Origin: UBA3478 sp046048095
GTDB lineage: Bacteria; Bacteroidota; Bacteroidia; Flavobacteriales; Flavobacteriaceae
Assembly (NCBI GenBank): GCA_046048095.1
Contig: JBJOGS010000088.1
Location: 1 to 5,067, forward strand
Direction of reading: 5' to 3'
Length of the DNA: 5,067 bases
How positions within the stretch are numbered: position 1 is the first letter of the stretch; every line of letters starts with the position of its first letter. The notes under the pieces were generated by a model. That model was not told the DNA's origin and did not search any database. It saw only the letters and a program-made list of their open reading frames with translations. The position numbers were made by a program, and so were the translations under genes. Below are positions 1-4,708 of the stretch, piece after piece.

Positions 1-20
1 GCGCAAGCGCCGAACCTTTG

Positions 21-93
21 CACGGGAGGAGAGACTCGAACTCCCGACACCTGGTTTTGGAGACCAGTGCTCTACCAACTGAGCTACACCCGT
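21..93 (-). tRNA. trnW: tRNA-Trp (anticodon CCA)
   Basis: A 73-nt cloverleaf reads on the minus strand. The acceptor is ACGGGTG with CTCCCGT, the D arm is GCTC/GAGC, and the anticodon stem is CTGGT/ACCAG around loop CTCCAAA, giving anticodon CCA. The T arm is GGGAG/CTCTC with loop TTCGAGT. The discriminator is G, as expected for tryptophan tRNA. The 3' CCA is not encoded: the next bases are CAA. Acceptor pair 6-67 is a U-U mismatch. It is the last gene in the window on this strand, 65 nt after the tuf stop. In Bacteroidetes it is typically followed by secE and nusG, outside this window. Confidence 0.97.
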
Positions 94-107
94 TTATATG
101 TACGCTA

Positions 108-136
108 AAAGGTATCTCGCAAGCAAGACACCCTTT
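108..136 (-). other. Hairpin between tuf and tRNA-Trp
   Basis: The minus strand can fold AAAGG plus TGTCT against AGATA plus CCTTT, with one bulged G and an 8-nt loop: ten pairs, one of them G-U. Only four T residues follow, so it would be a weak terminator at best. It sits 22 nt after the tuf stop codon and 14 nt before the tRNA-Trp 5' end. It may attenuate transcription after tuf, or protect or process the mRNA end. The role is inferred; only the pairing is visible. Confidence 0.4.
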
Positions 137-158
137 AGACATACTTTATTGAATAGAC

Positions 159-1346
159 TTAGTCTAAAATTTCAGTTACCTGACCTGCTCCAACTGTTCT
201 ACCACCTTCGCGGATCGCAAAGCGAAGTCCAACGTTAAGTGCGATTGGTTGAATAAGATCAACAGTGATCGTTAAGTTATCACCTGGCATTACCATCTCA
301 ACTCCATCAGGAAGAACAATGTTTCCTGTTACGTCAGTGGTTCTAACATAGAACTGTGGACGGTAGTTGTTGTGGAATGGTGTGTGACGACCACCTTCTT
401 CTTTCTTAAGGATATAAACCTCAGCTTTGAATTTAGCGTGAGGCTTCACTGATCCTGGCTTACAAATTACCATACCACGCTTGATATCGGTTTTCTCGAT
501 ACCACGTAGAAGTAGACCAACGTTATCTCCGGCCTCACCGCGATCAAGGATCTTACGGAACATCTCAACTCCTGTAATCGTAGAAGTCAATTTCTCAGCA
601 CCCATACCGATGATTTCAACTGGATCTCCAGTGTTGGCAACACCTGTCTCGATACGACCTGTAGCAACCGTACCACGACCTGTAATCGTGAATACGTCTT
701 CAATAGGCATCAAGAATGGCTTATCCACATCGCGAGCAGGAAGTTCAATCCAGCTATCTACGGCATCCATAAGTTTCATTACAGTATCTACCCACTTGTC
801 TTCACCGTTAAGTGCTCCAAGTGCAGAACCCATAATTACAGGACCGTTATCTCCGTCATATTCATAGAATGAAAGCAACTCACGCACTTCCATCTCAACA
901 AGCTCTAATAACTCCTCATCATCAACCATGTCCACCTTGTTAAGGAAAACAACGATACGAGGAATACCTACCTGACGACCAAGAAGAATGTGCTCGCGAG
1001 TCTGTGGCATAGGACCATCAGTAGCAGCTACCACAAGGATGGCACCGTCCATTTGAGCGGCACCTGTAACCATGTTCTTCACATAATCCGCGTGACCAGG
1101 ACAGTCAACGTGCGCATAGTGACGATTCGCTGTAGAATACTCAACGTGCGAAGTGTTAATAGTAATACCGCGCTCTTTCTCTTCAGGAGCGTTATCGATA
1201 GAATCGAAGCTTCTCATTTCAGAGAGACCCGCCTTCGCTAACACCGAAGTGATTGCAGCAGTAAGTGTAGTTTTACCGTGGTCTACGTGCCCAATAGTAC
1301 CAATATTTAAGTGGGGCTTCGACCGGTCAAATGTTTCCTTTGCCAT
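159..1346 (-). CDS. tuf: Elongation factor Tu
   Basis: This gene encodes EF-Tu (395 aa), the cytoplasmic GTPase that carries aminoacyl-tRNA to the ribosomal A site. The length is normal for the family. The N-terminal G domain has the P-loop GHVDHGKT at residues 19-26, the switch I segment ERGITIN, the G3 motif DCPGH, the G4 motif NKVD and the G5 motif SAL. The two beta-barrel domains follow, and the protein ends in the usual AGQVTEILD. No key residue appears to be missing. The start is the ATG at 1346, giving the standard MAKETFDRSKPH opening. The upstream bases are AT-rich with no Shine-Dalgarno, as is usual in Bacteroidetes. It lies after four tRNA genes and before tRNA-Trp, so it is probably cotranscribed from the promoter near 1908-1938; no promoter match is visible just upstream of tuf itself. 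Confidence 0.99.
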   Translation of the reverse strand: MAKETFDRSKPHLNIGTIGHVDHGKTTLTAAITSVLAKAGLSEMRSFDSIDNAPEEKERGITINTSHVEYSTANRHYAHVDCPGHADYVKNMVTGAAQMDGAILVVAATDGPMPQTREHILLGRQVGIPRIVVFLNKVDMVDDEELLELVEMEVRELLSFYEYDGDNGPVIMGSALGALNGEDKWVDTVMKLMDAVDSWIELPARDVDKPFLMPIEDVFTITGRGTVATGRIETGVANTGDPVEIIGMGAEKLTSTITGVEMFRKILDRGEAGDNVGLLLRGIEKTDIKRGMVICKPGSVKPHAKFKAEVYILKKEEGGRHTPFHNNYRPQFYVRTTDVTGNIVLPDGVEMVMPGDNLTITVDLIQPIALNVGLRFAIREGGRTVGAGQVTEILD

Positions 1347-1391
1347 TGTGAATGATTTTAATCTTAGTTTATATTAGTGTACAATCTTTAT

Positions 1392-1419
1392 AATGGGTGT
1401 GCAACCCTGCACGCTCATT
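1392..1419 (-). other. Hairpin in the tuf leader
   Basis: Between tRNA-Thr(GGU) and tuf the minus strand can form GTGCA/TGCAC around the loop GGGT. This is closed further out by AATG/CATT across a small internal loop. No T-tract follows, so it is not a terminator of the standard kind. It may mark RNase processing that separates the tRNA from the tuf mRNA, or stabilise the mRNA 5' end. Only the pairing is visible; the function is inferred. Confidence 0.35.
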
Positions 1420-1431
1420 CTTAAACCTTTG

Positions 1432-1503
1432 AGCCAATGACGGGATTTGAACCCGTGACCTCTTCCTTACCAAGGAAACGCTCTACCCCTGAGCTACACC
1501 GGC
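1432..1503 (-). tRNA. trnT: tRNA-Thr (anticodon GGU)
   Basis: A 72-nt cloverleaf on the minus strand has acceptor GCCGGTG/CATTGGC with two G-U pairs and a short D loop AGGGGTA. The anticodon loop TTGGTAA gives GGU, which reads ACC and ACU. The T arm is ACGGG/CCCGT. The discriminator is U, and CCA is not encoded (CAA follows). It is the fourth tRNA of the cluster and the one directly upstream of tuf, 85 nt away. Confidence 0.97.
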
Positions 1504-1513
1504 CTTTAAGCAA

Positions 1514-1534
1514 CTATCGCTCTTGAGCAATTAG
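1514..1534 (-). other. Hairpin in the tRNA-Gly/tRNA-Thr spacer
   Basis: The 43-nt spacer between tRNA-Gly and tRNA-Thr(GGU) can pair CTA plus TTGCT with AGCGA plus TAG, around loop CAAG with one bulged A. No T-tract follows. A processing signal in the polycistronic tRNA precursor is the simplest reading, but this is inference. Confidence 0.3.
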
Positions 1535-1546
1535 CCCTTTCTTTTG

Positions 1547-1619
1547 AGCGGGAGACCGGGTTCGAACCGGCGACATTCAGCTTGGAAGGCTGACGCTCTA
1601 CCAACTGAGCTACTCCCGC
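1547..1619 (-). tRNA. trnG: tRNA-Gly (anticodon UCC)
   Basis: A 73-nt cloverleaf on the minus strand has acceptor GCGGGAG/CTCCCGC (fully paired), D arm GCTC/GAGC and anticodon stem TCAGC/GCTGA. The loop CTTCCAA gives UCC, which reads GGA and GGG. The T arm is GCCGG/CCGGT with loop TTCGAAC. The discriminator is U, standard for glycine tRNA. CCA is not encoded (CAA follows). It is the third tRNA in the cluster. Confidence 0.98.
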
Positions 1620-1624
1620 AATTC

Positions 1625-1641
1625 ACCTTTTAAAAAAAGGT
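1625..1641. repeat. Short inverted repeat in the tRNA-Tyr/tRNA-Gly spacer
   Basis: ACCTTTT and AAAAGGT are separated by three A residues, giving a 7-bp mostly A-T stem between tRNA-Tyr and tRNA-Gly. The stem is too AT-rich to be a strong terminator, and downstream genes must be transcribed through it. It is probably spacer structure exposed to processing nucleases. Confidence 0.35.
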
Positions 1642-1662
1642 TCAACTCATTATTTCAATCTG

Positions 1663-1745
1663 TGGGGAGAGCAGGATTCGAACCTGCGAAGGTAAAAACC
1701 AACAGATTTACAGTCTGTCCTCGTTGGCCGCTTGAGTATCTCCCC
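1663..1745 (-). tRNA. trnY: tRNA-Tyr (anticodon GUA)
   Basis: An 83-nt class II tRNA on the minus strand has acceptor GGGGAGA/TCTCCCC, a 3-bp D stem CTC/GAG, and anticodon stem ACAGA/TCTGT. The loop CTGTAAA gives GUA. The long variable arm pairs GGT with ACC, as bacterial tyrosine tRNAs do. The T arm is GCAGG/CCTGC. The discriminator is A, as tyrosyl-tRNA synthetase requires. CCA is not encoded (CAG follows). It is the second tRNA of the cluster. Confidence 0.98.
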
Positions 1746-1786
1746 GGCATTTCATCATCTGGGATTACCTCCCCACTTTTTTTATG

Positions 1787-1860
1787 AGCCGGTGGAGGGA
1801 CTCGAACCCACGACCTGCTGATTACAAATCAGCTGCTCTAGCCAGCTGAGCTACACCGGC
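1787..1860 (-). tRNA. trnT: tRNA-Thr (anticodon UGU)
   Basis: A 74-nt cloverleaf on the minus strand has acceptor GCCGGTG/CACCGGC and anticodon stem GCTGA/TCAGC. The loop TTTGTAA gives UGU, which reads ACA and ACG. The T arm is GTGGG/CCCTC with loop TTCGAGT; its second pair (50-64) is a U-U mismatch. The discriminator is U, and CCA is not encoded (CAT follows). It is the first gene of the tRNA-tuf operon, about 40 nt downstream of the predicted transcription start. With the GGU isoacceptor in the same cluster, all four threonine codons are covered. Confidence 0.97.
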
Positions 1861-1878
1861 GTAACGCCTTGACGCAAT

Positions 1879-1906
1879 AAAAAAAGTCCGTTATTTCTAA
1901 CGGACT
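1879..1906 (-). terminator. Intrinsic terminator after hpf
   Basis: The minus strand forms a perfect 9-bp stem AGTCCGTTA/TAACGGACT with a GAAA tetraloop, followed directly by seven T residues. This is a textbook intrinsic terminator. It lies 57 nt after the hpf stop and ends the upstream transcripts (hpf, with xerC if cotranscribed). The predicted -7 element of the tRNA-tuf promoter lies two bases upstream of its stem, so the new transcript would begin inside the 5' arm. Confidence 0.85.
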
Positions 1907-1907
1907 G

Positions 1908-1938
1908 CAAATGTAGCTAATTATTTTTTTTATCAAAA
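1908..1938 (-). promoter_or_regulatory. Promoter of the tRNA-tuf operon
   Basis: On the minus strand, TACATTTG (1915-1908) matches the Bacteroidetes -7 consensus TAnnTTTG exactly. TTTTG (1938-1934) lies upstream with an 18-base gap to the -7 element, fitting the -33 element. The start would fall near 1901-1905, about 40-45 nt before tRNA-Thr(UGU). The interval between is AT-rich. It is the only good promoter match upstream of the tRNA cluster and tuf, so it is expected to be strong and growth-related. The match is seen directly; its activity is inferred. Confidence 0.75.
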
Positions 1939-1963
1939 CAAATAGAAACAATTTTCTGAAGGA

Positions 1964-2260
1964 CTAGAATCCTTTAGCCGACTTCCTTTTTTTTACCATT
2001 CGCGCTAGCGCGGTAACGCTTTTATCGGTAGCCTCTTCAAAACTATTTGAAAGCTTCCTTACAAGAAGTTTTCCCTTAGGAACAATCAATTTAATCTCAG
2101 CCAGCTTGTTTGTTTTTTCTTTCGTGTTCTCTACTTTAAGAAACACCTCAGCTTCAAGGATCTTACCATAAAATCGCTCGAGTTTATGTAAGCGCTTTTC
2201 GATGAAGTTTTTGAGTTTAACATCTGCCTTGAAGTTCACTGCATGCATCTGTACAACCAT
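1964..2260 (-). CDS. hpf: Ribosome hibernation promoting factor (short HPF/RaiA family)
   Basis: A 98-aa basic protein of the ribosomal S30AE/sigma-54 modulation family (PF02482). Members bind in the 30S mRNA/tRNA channel and keep ribosomes inactive in stationary phase or stress. Visible features are the family opening HAVNFKADVKLKNFIEKRLHKLERFYG (two segments, residues 6-32), a beta strand AEVFLKVEN near 37-45, KLAEIKLIVPKGKL near 52-65, and the C-terminal helix FEEATDKSVTALARMVKKRK. The length fits the short form, which lacks a dimerisation domain. The frame stays open to 2356, but that part overlaps xerC and shows no family similarity, so I chose the ATG at 2260. The ATG at 2248 (MHAVNF) is an alternative. 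There is no Shine-Dalgarno. It starts 34 nt after the xerC stop, so cotranscription is likely. Confidence 0.93.
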   Translation of the reverse strand: MVVQMHAVNFKADVKLKNFIEKRLHKLERFYGKILEAEVFLKVENTKEKTNKLAEIKLIVPKGKLLVRKLSNSFEEATDKSVTALARMVKKRKSAKGF

Positions 2261-2294
2261 AATAAAGAAATTTATGGGACTAGCCCTGTTCAAC

Positions 2295-3200
2295 TTAAGA
2301 AGAAAAGCGTTCTCCTCTGGGATGCGCTGCATTGTAAACCGATTTGAGCTCCTCAATACTGCTATGGGTGTACACTTGTGTGGCCGCCAAACTCGAATGG
2401 CCCAGTAATTCCTTAACGGTATTCAGGTCAGCTCCGCGATTCAATAAATGCGTCGCAAACGTGTGTCTAAGCATGTGAGGACTTTTCTTCTGTTTCACTG
2501 ACACTTCTTTAAGGTACGAATTAACCAGACGGTAAACAAATTCTGGATAAAGCTTTTTACCCTTATCGGTAGTGAAGAGCATTGGGATAGGGTGATCAAA
2601 ATGGATCCTCTTTACCTCAACATATGCTTTAAACAGGTCGCGAAGTTCTTCAATTAAAGGAACCATACGCTCTTTCTTTCCCTTACCTAAAATGCGAAGC
2701 ACCCCCTGTTCAAGATCGATATCGGTGTGTTTAAGCGCAATGAGTTCTGACCTGCGCATACCCGTAGCATACAAGACCTCAATCACTAATCGATTTCGGA
2801 GCGAAACAAAATCATTGTCTGCGCGCATCCACATTTTATCCAACTGATTCATTTCCTCTTCAGAAAAGGGCACATTTATCGCTCGGGGGGTCTTAAGCGC
2901 CTTATGCGATTCGAGGGGATTCTTTTGAAGGCGTCCATTTCGTCTCTCAAATTGAAAGTAACCATTCAATACACTCATTTTTCTGTTGATGGTTCGCGTA
3001 CTATGTTGTTGAGCACCGAGATGGGCGATATAATTGCGAATAAGCGGATAAGTGAGCTCGGATAGGGATAGGTTCGAAGCGATCGTGAACTCGAAATACG
3101 CCCTCATACTGTTCAGGTCAGAGGCATAGGCCTTAACCGTATGAGGTGAATACTTTCGTTCACTTGACAAGAAGCGAATATAATCGTCAAAGTCATTCAT
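2295..3200 (-). CDS. xerC: XerC/D-type tyrosine recombinase
   Basis: This 301-aa site-specific recombinase is of the XerC/XerD type, which resolves chromosome dimers at dif near the septum with its partner. The N-terminal core-binding (SAM-like) domain spans about residues 1-85. The catalytic domain holds the full active site: Arg149 in ATGMRRSEL, Lys173 in LGKGKKER, His242 and Arg245 in SPHMLRHTFATHLL, His268 in LLGHSSL and the nucleophile Tyr277 in QVYTH. The length is typical. The frame extends 24 bases further to a TTG, but ATG 3200 gives the family-like opening MNDFDDYIRFLSSERKYSPHTV. There is no Shine-Dalgarno. It follows the rpsU terminator by only 17 nt and precedes hpf by 34 nt. XerC and XerD cannot be told apart with certainty by eye. 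The location inside a conserved translation cluster argues for the housekeeping enzyme rather than an integrase of a mobile element. Confidence 0.93.
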   Translation of the reverse strand: MNDFDDYIRFLSSERKYSPHTVKAYASDLNSMRAYFEFTIASNLSLSELTYPLIRNYIAHLGAQQHSTRTINRKMSVLNGYFQFERRNGRLQKNPLESHKALKTPRAINVPFSEEEMNQLDKMWMRADNDFVSLRNRLVIEVLYATGMRRSELIALKHTDIDLEQGVLRILGKGKKERMVPLIEELRDLFKAYVEVKRIHFDHPIPMLFTTDKGKKLYPEFVYRLVNSYLKEVSVKQKKSPHMLRHTFATHLLNRGADLNTVKELLGHSSLAATQVYTHSSIEELKSVYNAAHPRGERFSS

Positions 3201-3217
3201 CGACCACAAATTACAAC

Positions 3218-3251
3218 AAAACAAAAAGCCCGAAACATCTTTGCTTCGGGC
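3218..3251 (-). terminator. Intrinsic terminator after rpsU
   Basis: The minus strand pairs GCCCGAAGC with GTTTCGGGC (9 bp, one G-U) around loop AAAGAT, followed by TTTTTGTTTT. The G-U pair would be an A-C mismatch in the opposite transcript, so the structure is built for the minus strand. It starts 25 nt after the rpsU stop. The T-tract ends only 17 nt before the xerC ATG. Confidence 0.85.
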
Positions 3252-3276
3252 CTTTTCTTAGTTATTCTTAAAGGAT

Positions 3277-3471
3277 TTATTGAGCTTCTTGGTCTCTCAA
3301 TCCTTGAATGTACTGTGCCTTTTGGATTTCTTGACGGCGTTCTACTGATTTTTTAGTGAACTGCTGGCGTGTTCTCAACTGACGCATAACGCCGGTTTTG
3401 TCGAATTTGCGTTTGAAACGCTTCAACGCTCTGTCAATATTCTCTCCTTCTTTAACTGGTATAATTAACAT
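3277..3471 (-). CDS. rpsU: 30S ribosomal protein bS21
   Basis: This 64-aa basic protein, MLIIPVKEGENIDRALKRFK onwards, is bS21, a small-subunit protein at the platform near the 3' end of 16S rRNA. The length and the Arg/Lys-rich body (RALKRFKRKF, RRQEIQKAQ) are typical. The C-terminus has Tyr54 (KAQYIQGLR). From memory of Flavobacterium johnsoniae ribosome work, this tyrosine helps bS21, with bS6 and bS18, cover the anti-Shine-Dalgarno. The frame stays open upstream to 3504, but ATG 3471 is preferred: it gives the family N-terminus and sits 7 nt after a strong Shine-Dalgarno. The gene has its own promoter and terminator, so it is probably a single-gene unit, perhaps with some read-through from the acyl-CoA dehydrogenase gene, where no terminator is seen. 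Confidence 0.97.
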   Translation of the reverse strand: MLIIPVKEGENIDRALKRFKRKFDKTGVMRQLRTRQQFTKKSVERRQEIQKAQYIQGLRDQEAQ

Positions 3472-3478
3472 ATCTAAG

Positions 3479-3486
3479 CACCTCCT
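3479..3486 (-). promoter_or_regulatory. Strong Shine-Dalgarno of rpsU
   Basis: AGGAGGTG on the minus strand is complementary over eight bases to the 16S 3' tail (CACCUCCU), ending 7 nt before the rpsU ATG. The tuf, hpf, xerC and acyl-CoA dehydrogenase starts in this window have nothing comparable. This fits the known pattern that rpsU keeps a Shine-Dalgarno in Bacteroidetes, where it is thought to allow autoregulation by bS21. It also decides the start codon. A CACC at 3497-3494 in the leader could pair with the GGTG of this site, a weak 4-bp structure at best. Confidence 0.92.
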
Positions 3487-3501
3487 CTCTTTTGGTGGCT
3501 G

Positions 3502-3531
3502 CAAATATACGGTTTAAAGCATACAGCGCAA
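3502..3531 (-). promoter_or_regulatory. Promoter of rpsU
   Basis: TATATTTG (3509-3502) is an exact TAnnTTTG -7 element, and TTG (3531-3529) lies exactly 19 bases upstream, matching the Bacteroidetes housekeeping promoter. The -33 element begins 3 nt after the stop codon of the acyl-CoA dehydrogenase gene. The start would fall near 3496-3498, giving a leader of roughly 25 nt that contains the Shine-Dalgarno. Confidence 0.8.
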
Positions 3532-3534
3532 CCC

Positions 3535-4671
3535 TTAAAGAATATTTTTGGCAATGACTACTTTTTGAATCTCACTCGTGCCCTCTCCAATGGTGCATAA
3601 CTTGGCGTCCCTGTACAGTTTTTCTACCGGAAAGTCTTTGGTGTACCCATAGCCTCCGTGAATCTGTATCGCTTCACTCGAAGCGCGCACGCAAAGTTCT
3701 GAGGCAAATAGCTTACACATGGCACTGTTCAAGGTCATCTTGCGATTTGAATTCTTCAAAAAGGCAGCTTTATGCAAAAGCAATTCTGCGGCCTCAATCT
3801 CTGTGGCCATATCGGCCAATTTAAATGAAATGCCCTGAAAAGAGCTAATGGCTTTTCCGAACTGTTTGCGCTCATTGCTGTATTTCAACGAGGCTTCATA
3901 GGCGGCCTTAGCGATACCCAACGAAAGGGCTCCTATTGAAATTCTTCCACCATCTAAAATCTTCATGGATTGAATGAATCCTTCACCTACCTCGCCTAAT
4001 CGCTGCTCATCAGAAATAACACACTGATCAAATATCATTTCAGCGGTTTCGCTTGCACGCATTCCCAGCTTATCCTCTTTCTTTCCAGAAAAAAAACCTG
4101 GAGTTCCGCGTTCAACAATAAATGCCGTCATTCCTCGAGAATCACCCTTTTCTCCAGTACGGGCGATCACTACCGCAATATCTCCGCTTTTGCCGTGCGT
4201 AATGAAATTTTTAGATCCGTTCAGCGTCCATTTTGAGCCATCAAATACTGCTGTCGTATTCATACCTCCTGCATCTGAACCCGTATTGTGCTCGGTCAAT
4301 CCCCACGCTCCAAGGTGCTGCCCAGAGGCCAACTTAGGCAAATAGCGTTGCTTTTGCTCTTCTGTTCCAAACTCAAGAATGTGATTCGTACAAAGCGAGT
4401 TATGAGCTGCCACAGATAACCCTATTGAAGGATCTACTTTAGATAACTCTTCAACAATAACAATGTATTCATGATATCCCAACCCAGAACCTCCATAGAC
4501 TTCTGGAACGAGCACCCCCATAAATCCGAGTTCTCCGGCCTTTCTCAACACTTCTACCGGAAGGTGCTGCTGCTCGTCCCACTCACGCACGTGAGGAGCA
4601 ATGTATTGTTGTGCAAATGAAGCCGAAGAAGCAGCAACCATTTGACAGGTCTCACTTAGATCGAAGTTCAT
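3535..4671 (-). CDS. Acyl-CoA dehydrogenase
   Basis: This 378-aa FAD flavoenzyme of the acyl-CoA dehydrogenase family oxidises an acyl-CoA to the trans-2-enoyl-CoA in beta-oxidation or branched-chain amino-acid breakdown. It has an N-terminal helical domain, then the FAD-contact motif GLTEHNTGSDAGG at about residues 124-136. The C-terminal helical domain holds ERKQFGKAISSFQ near 267-279 and the signature QIHGGYGYTKDFPVEKLYRD near 336-355. Glu363 in IGEGTSEIQ is at the position of the catalytic base in short-chain and butyryl-CoA enzymes. The substrate cannot be settled by eye. I chose ATG 4671 (MNFDLSE), which matches the family N-terminus; ATG 4695, eight codons upstream, is an equally legal start. 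There is no Shine-Dalgarno and no terminator after the stop; the rpsU promoter follows at once. Confidence 0.93.
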   Translation of the reverse strand: MNFDLSETCQMVAASSASFAQQYIAPHVREWDEQQHLPVEVLRKAGELGFMGVLVPEVYGGSGLGYHEYIVIVEELSKVDPSIGLSVAAHNSLCTNHILEFGTEEQKQRYLPKLASGQHLGAWGLTEHNTGSDAGGMNTTAVFDGSKWTLNGSKNFITHGKSGDIAVVIARTGEKGDSRGMTAFIVERGTPGFFSGKKEDKLGMRASETAEMIFDQCVISDEQRLGEVGEGFIQSMKILDGGRISIGALSLGIAKAAYEASLKYSNERKQFGKAISSFQGISFKLADMATEIEAAELLLHKAAFLKNSNRKMTLNSAMCKLFASELCVRASSEAIQIHGGYGYTKDFPVEKLYRDAKLCTIGEGTSEIQKVVIAKNIL

Positions 4672-4708
4672 TGTTTGAAGGGATTCGGTAAGCATAACTC
4701 GTTGTAGT

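Noticed and set aside
1..10. Palindrome GCGCAAGCGC at the window edge
   Set aside because: A two-base loop is too tight for a hairpin, and the surrounding sequence needed to judge a terminator is missing.
481..1377. Plus-strand open frames opposite tuf
   Set aside because: They lie antisense to the highly constrained EF-Tu gene, have no recognisable motifs, and arise from its codon bias.
2261..2356. Extended N-terminus of hpf overlapping xerC
   Set aside because: The extra residues do not look like the S30AE family, and the family-type opening begins at the ATG at 2260.
2202..2408. Plus-strand frame across the xerC/hpf junction
   Set aside because: It is antisense to two recognised genes and has no family features or promoter.
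2295..3200. The tyrosine recombinase as a sign of a mobile element or attachment site in the nearby tRNA cluster
   Set aside because: No duplicated tRNA end, no excisionase or cargo genes are seen. The gene sits in a conserved housekeeping context and looks like a Xer enzyme.
3201..3224. TTG start for xerC at 3224
   Set aside because: The codon lies within the T-tract of the rpsU terminator, and the ATG at 3200 gives the normal family N-terminus.
3472..3504. Upstream start for rpsU
   Set aside because: It would put the strong Shine-Dalgarno inside the coding region and add residues foreign to bS21.
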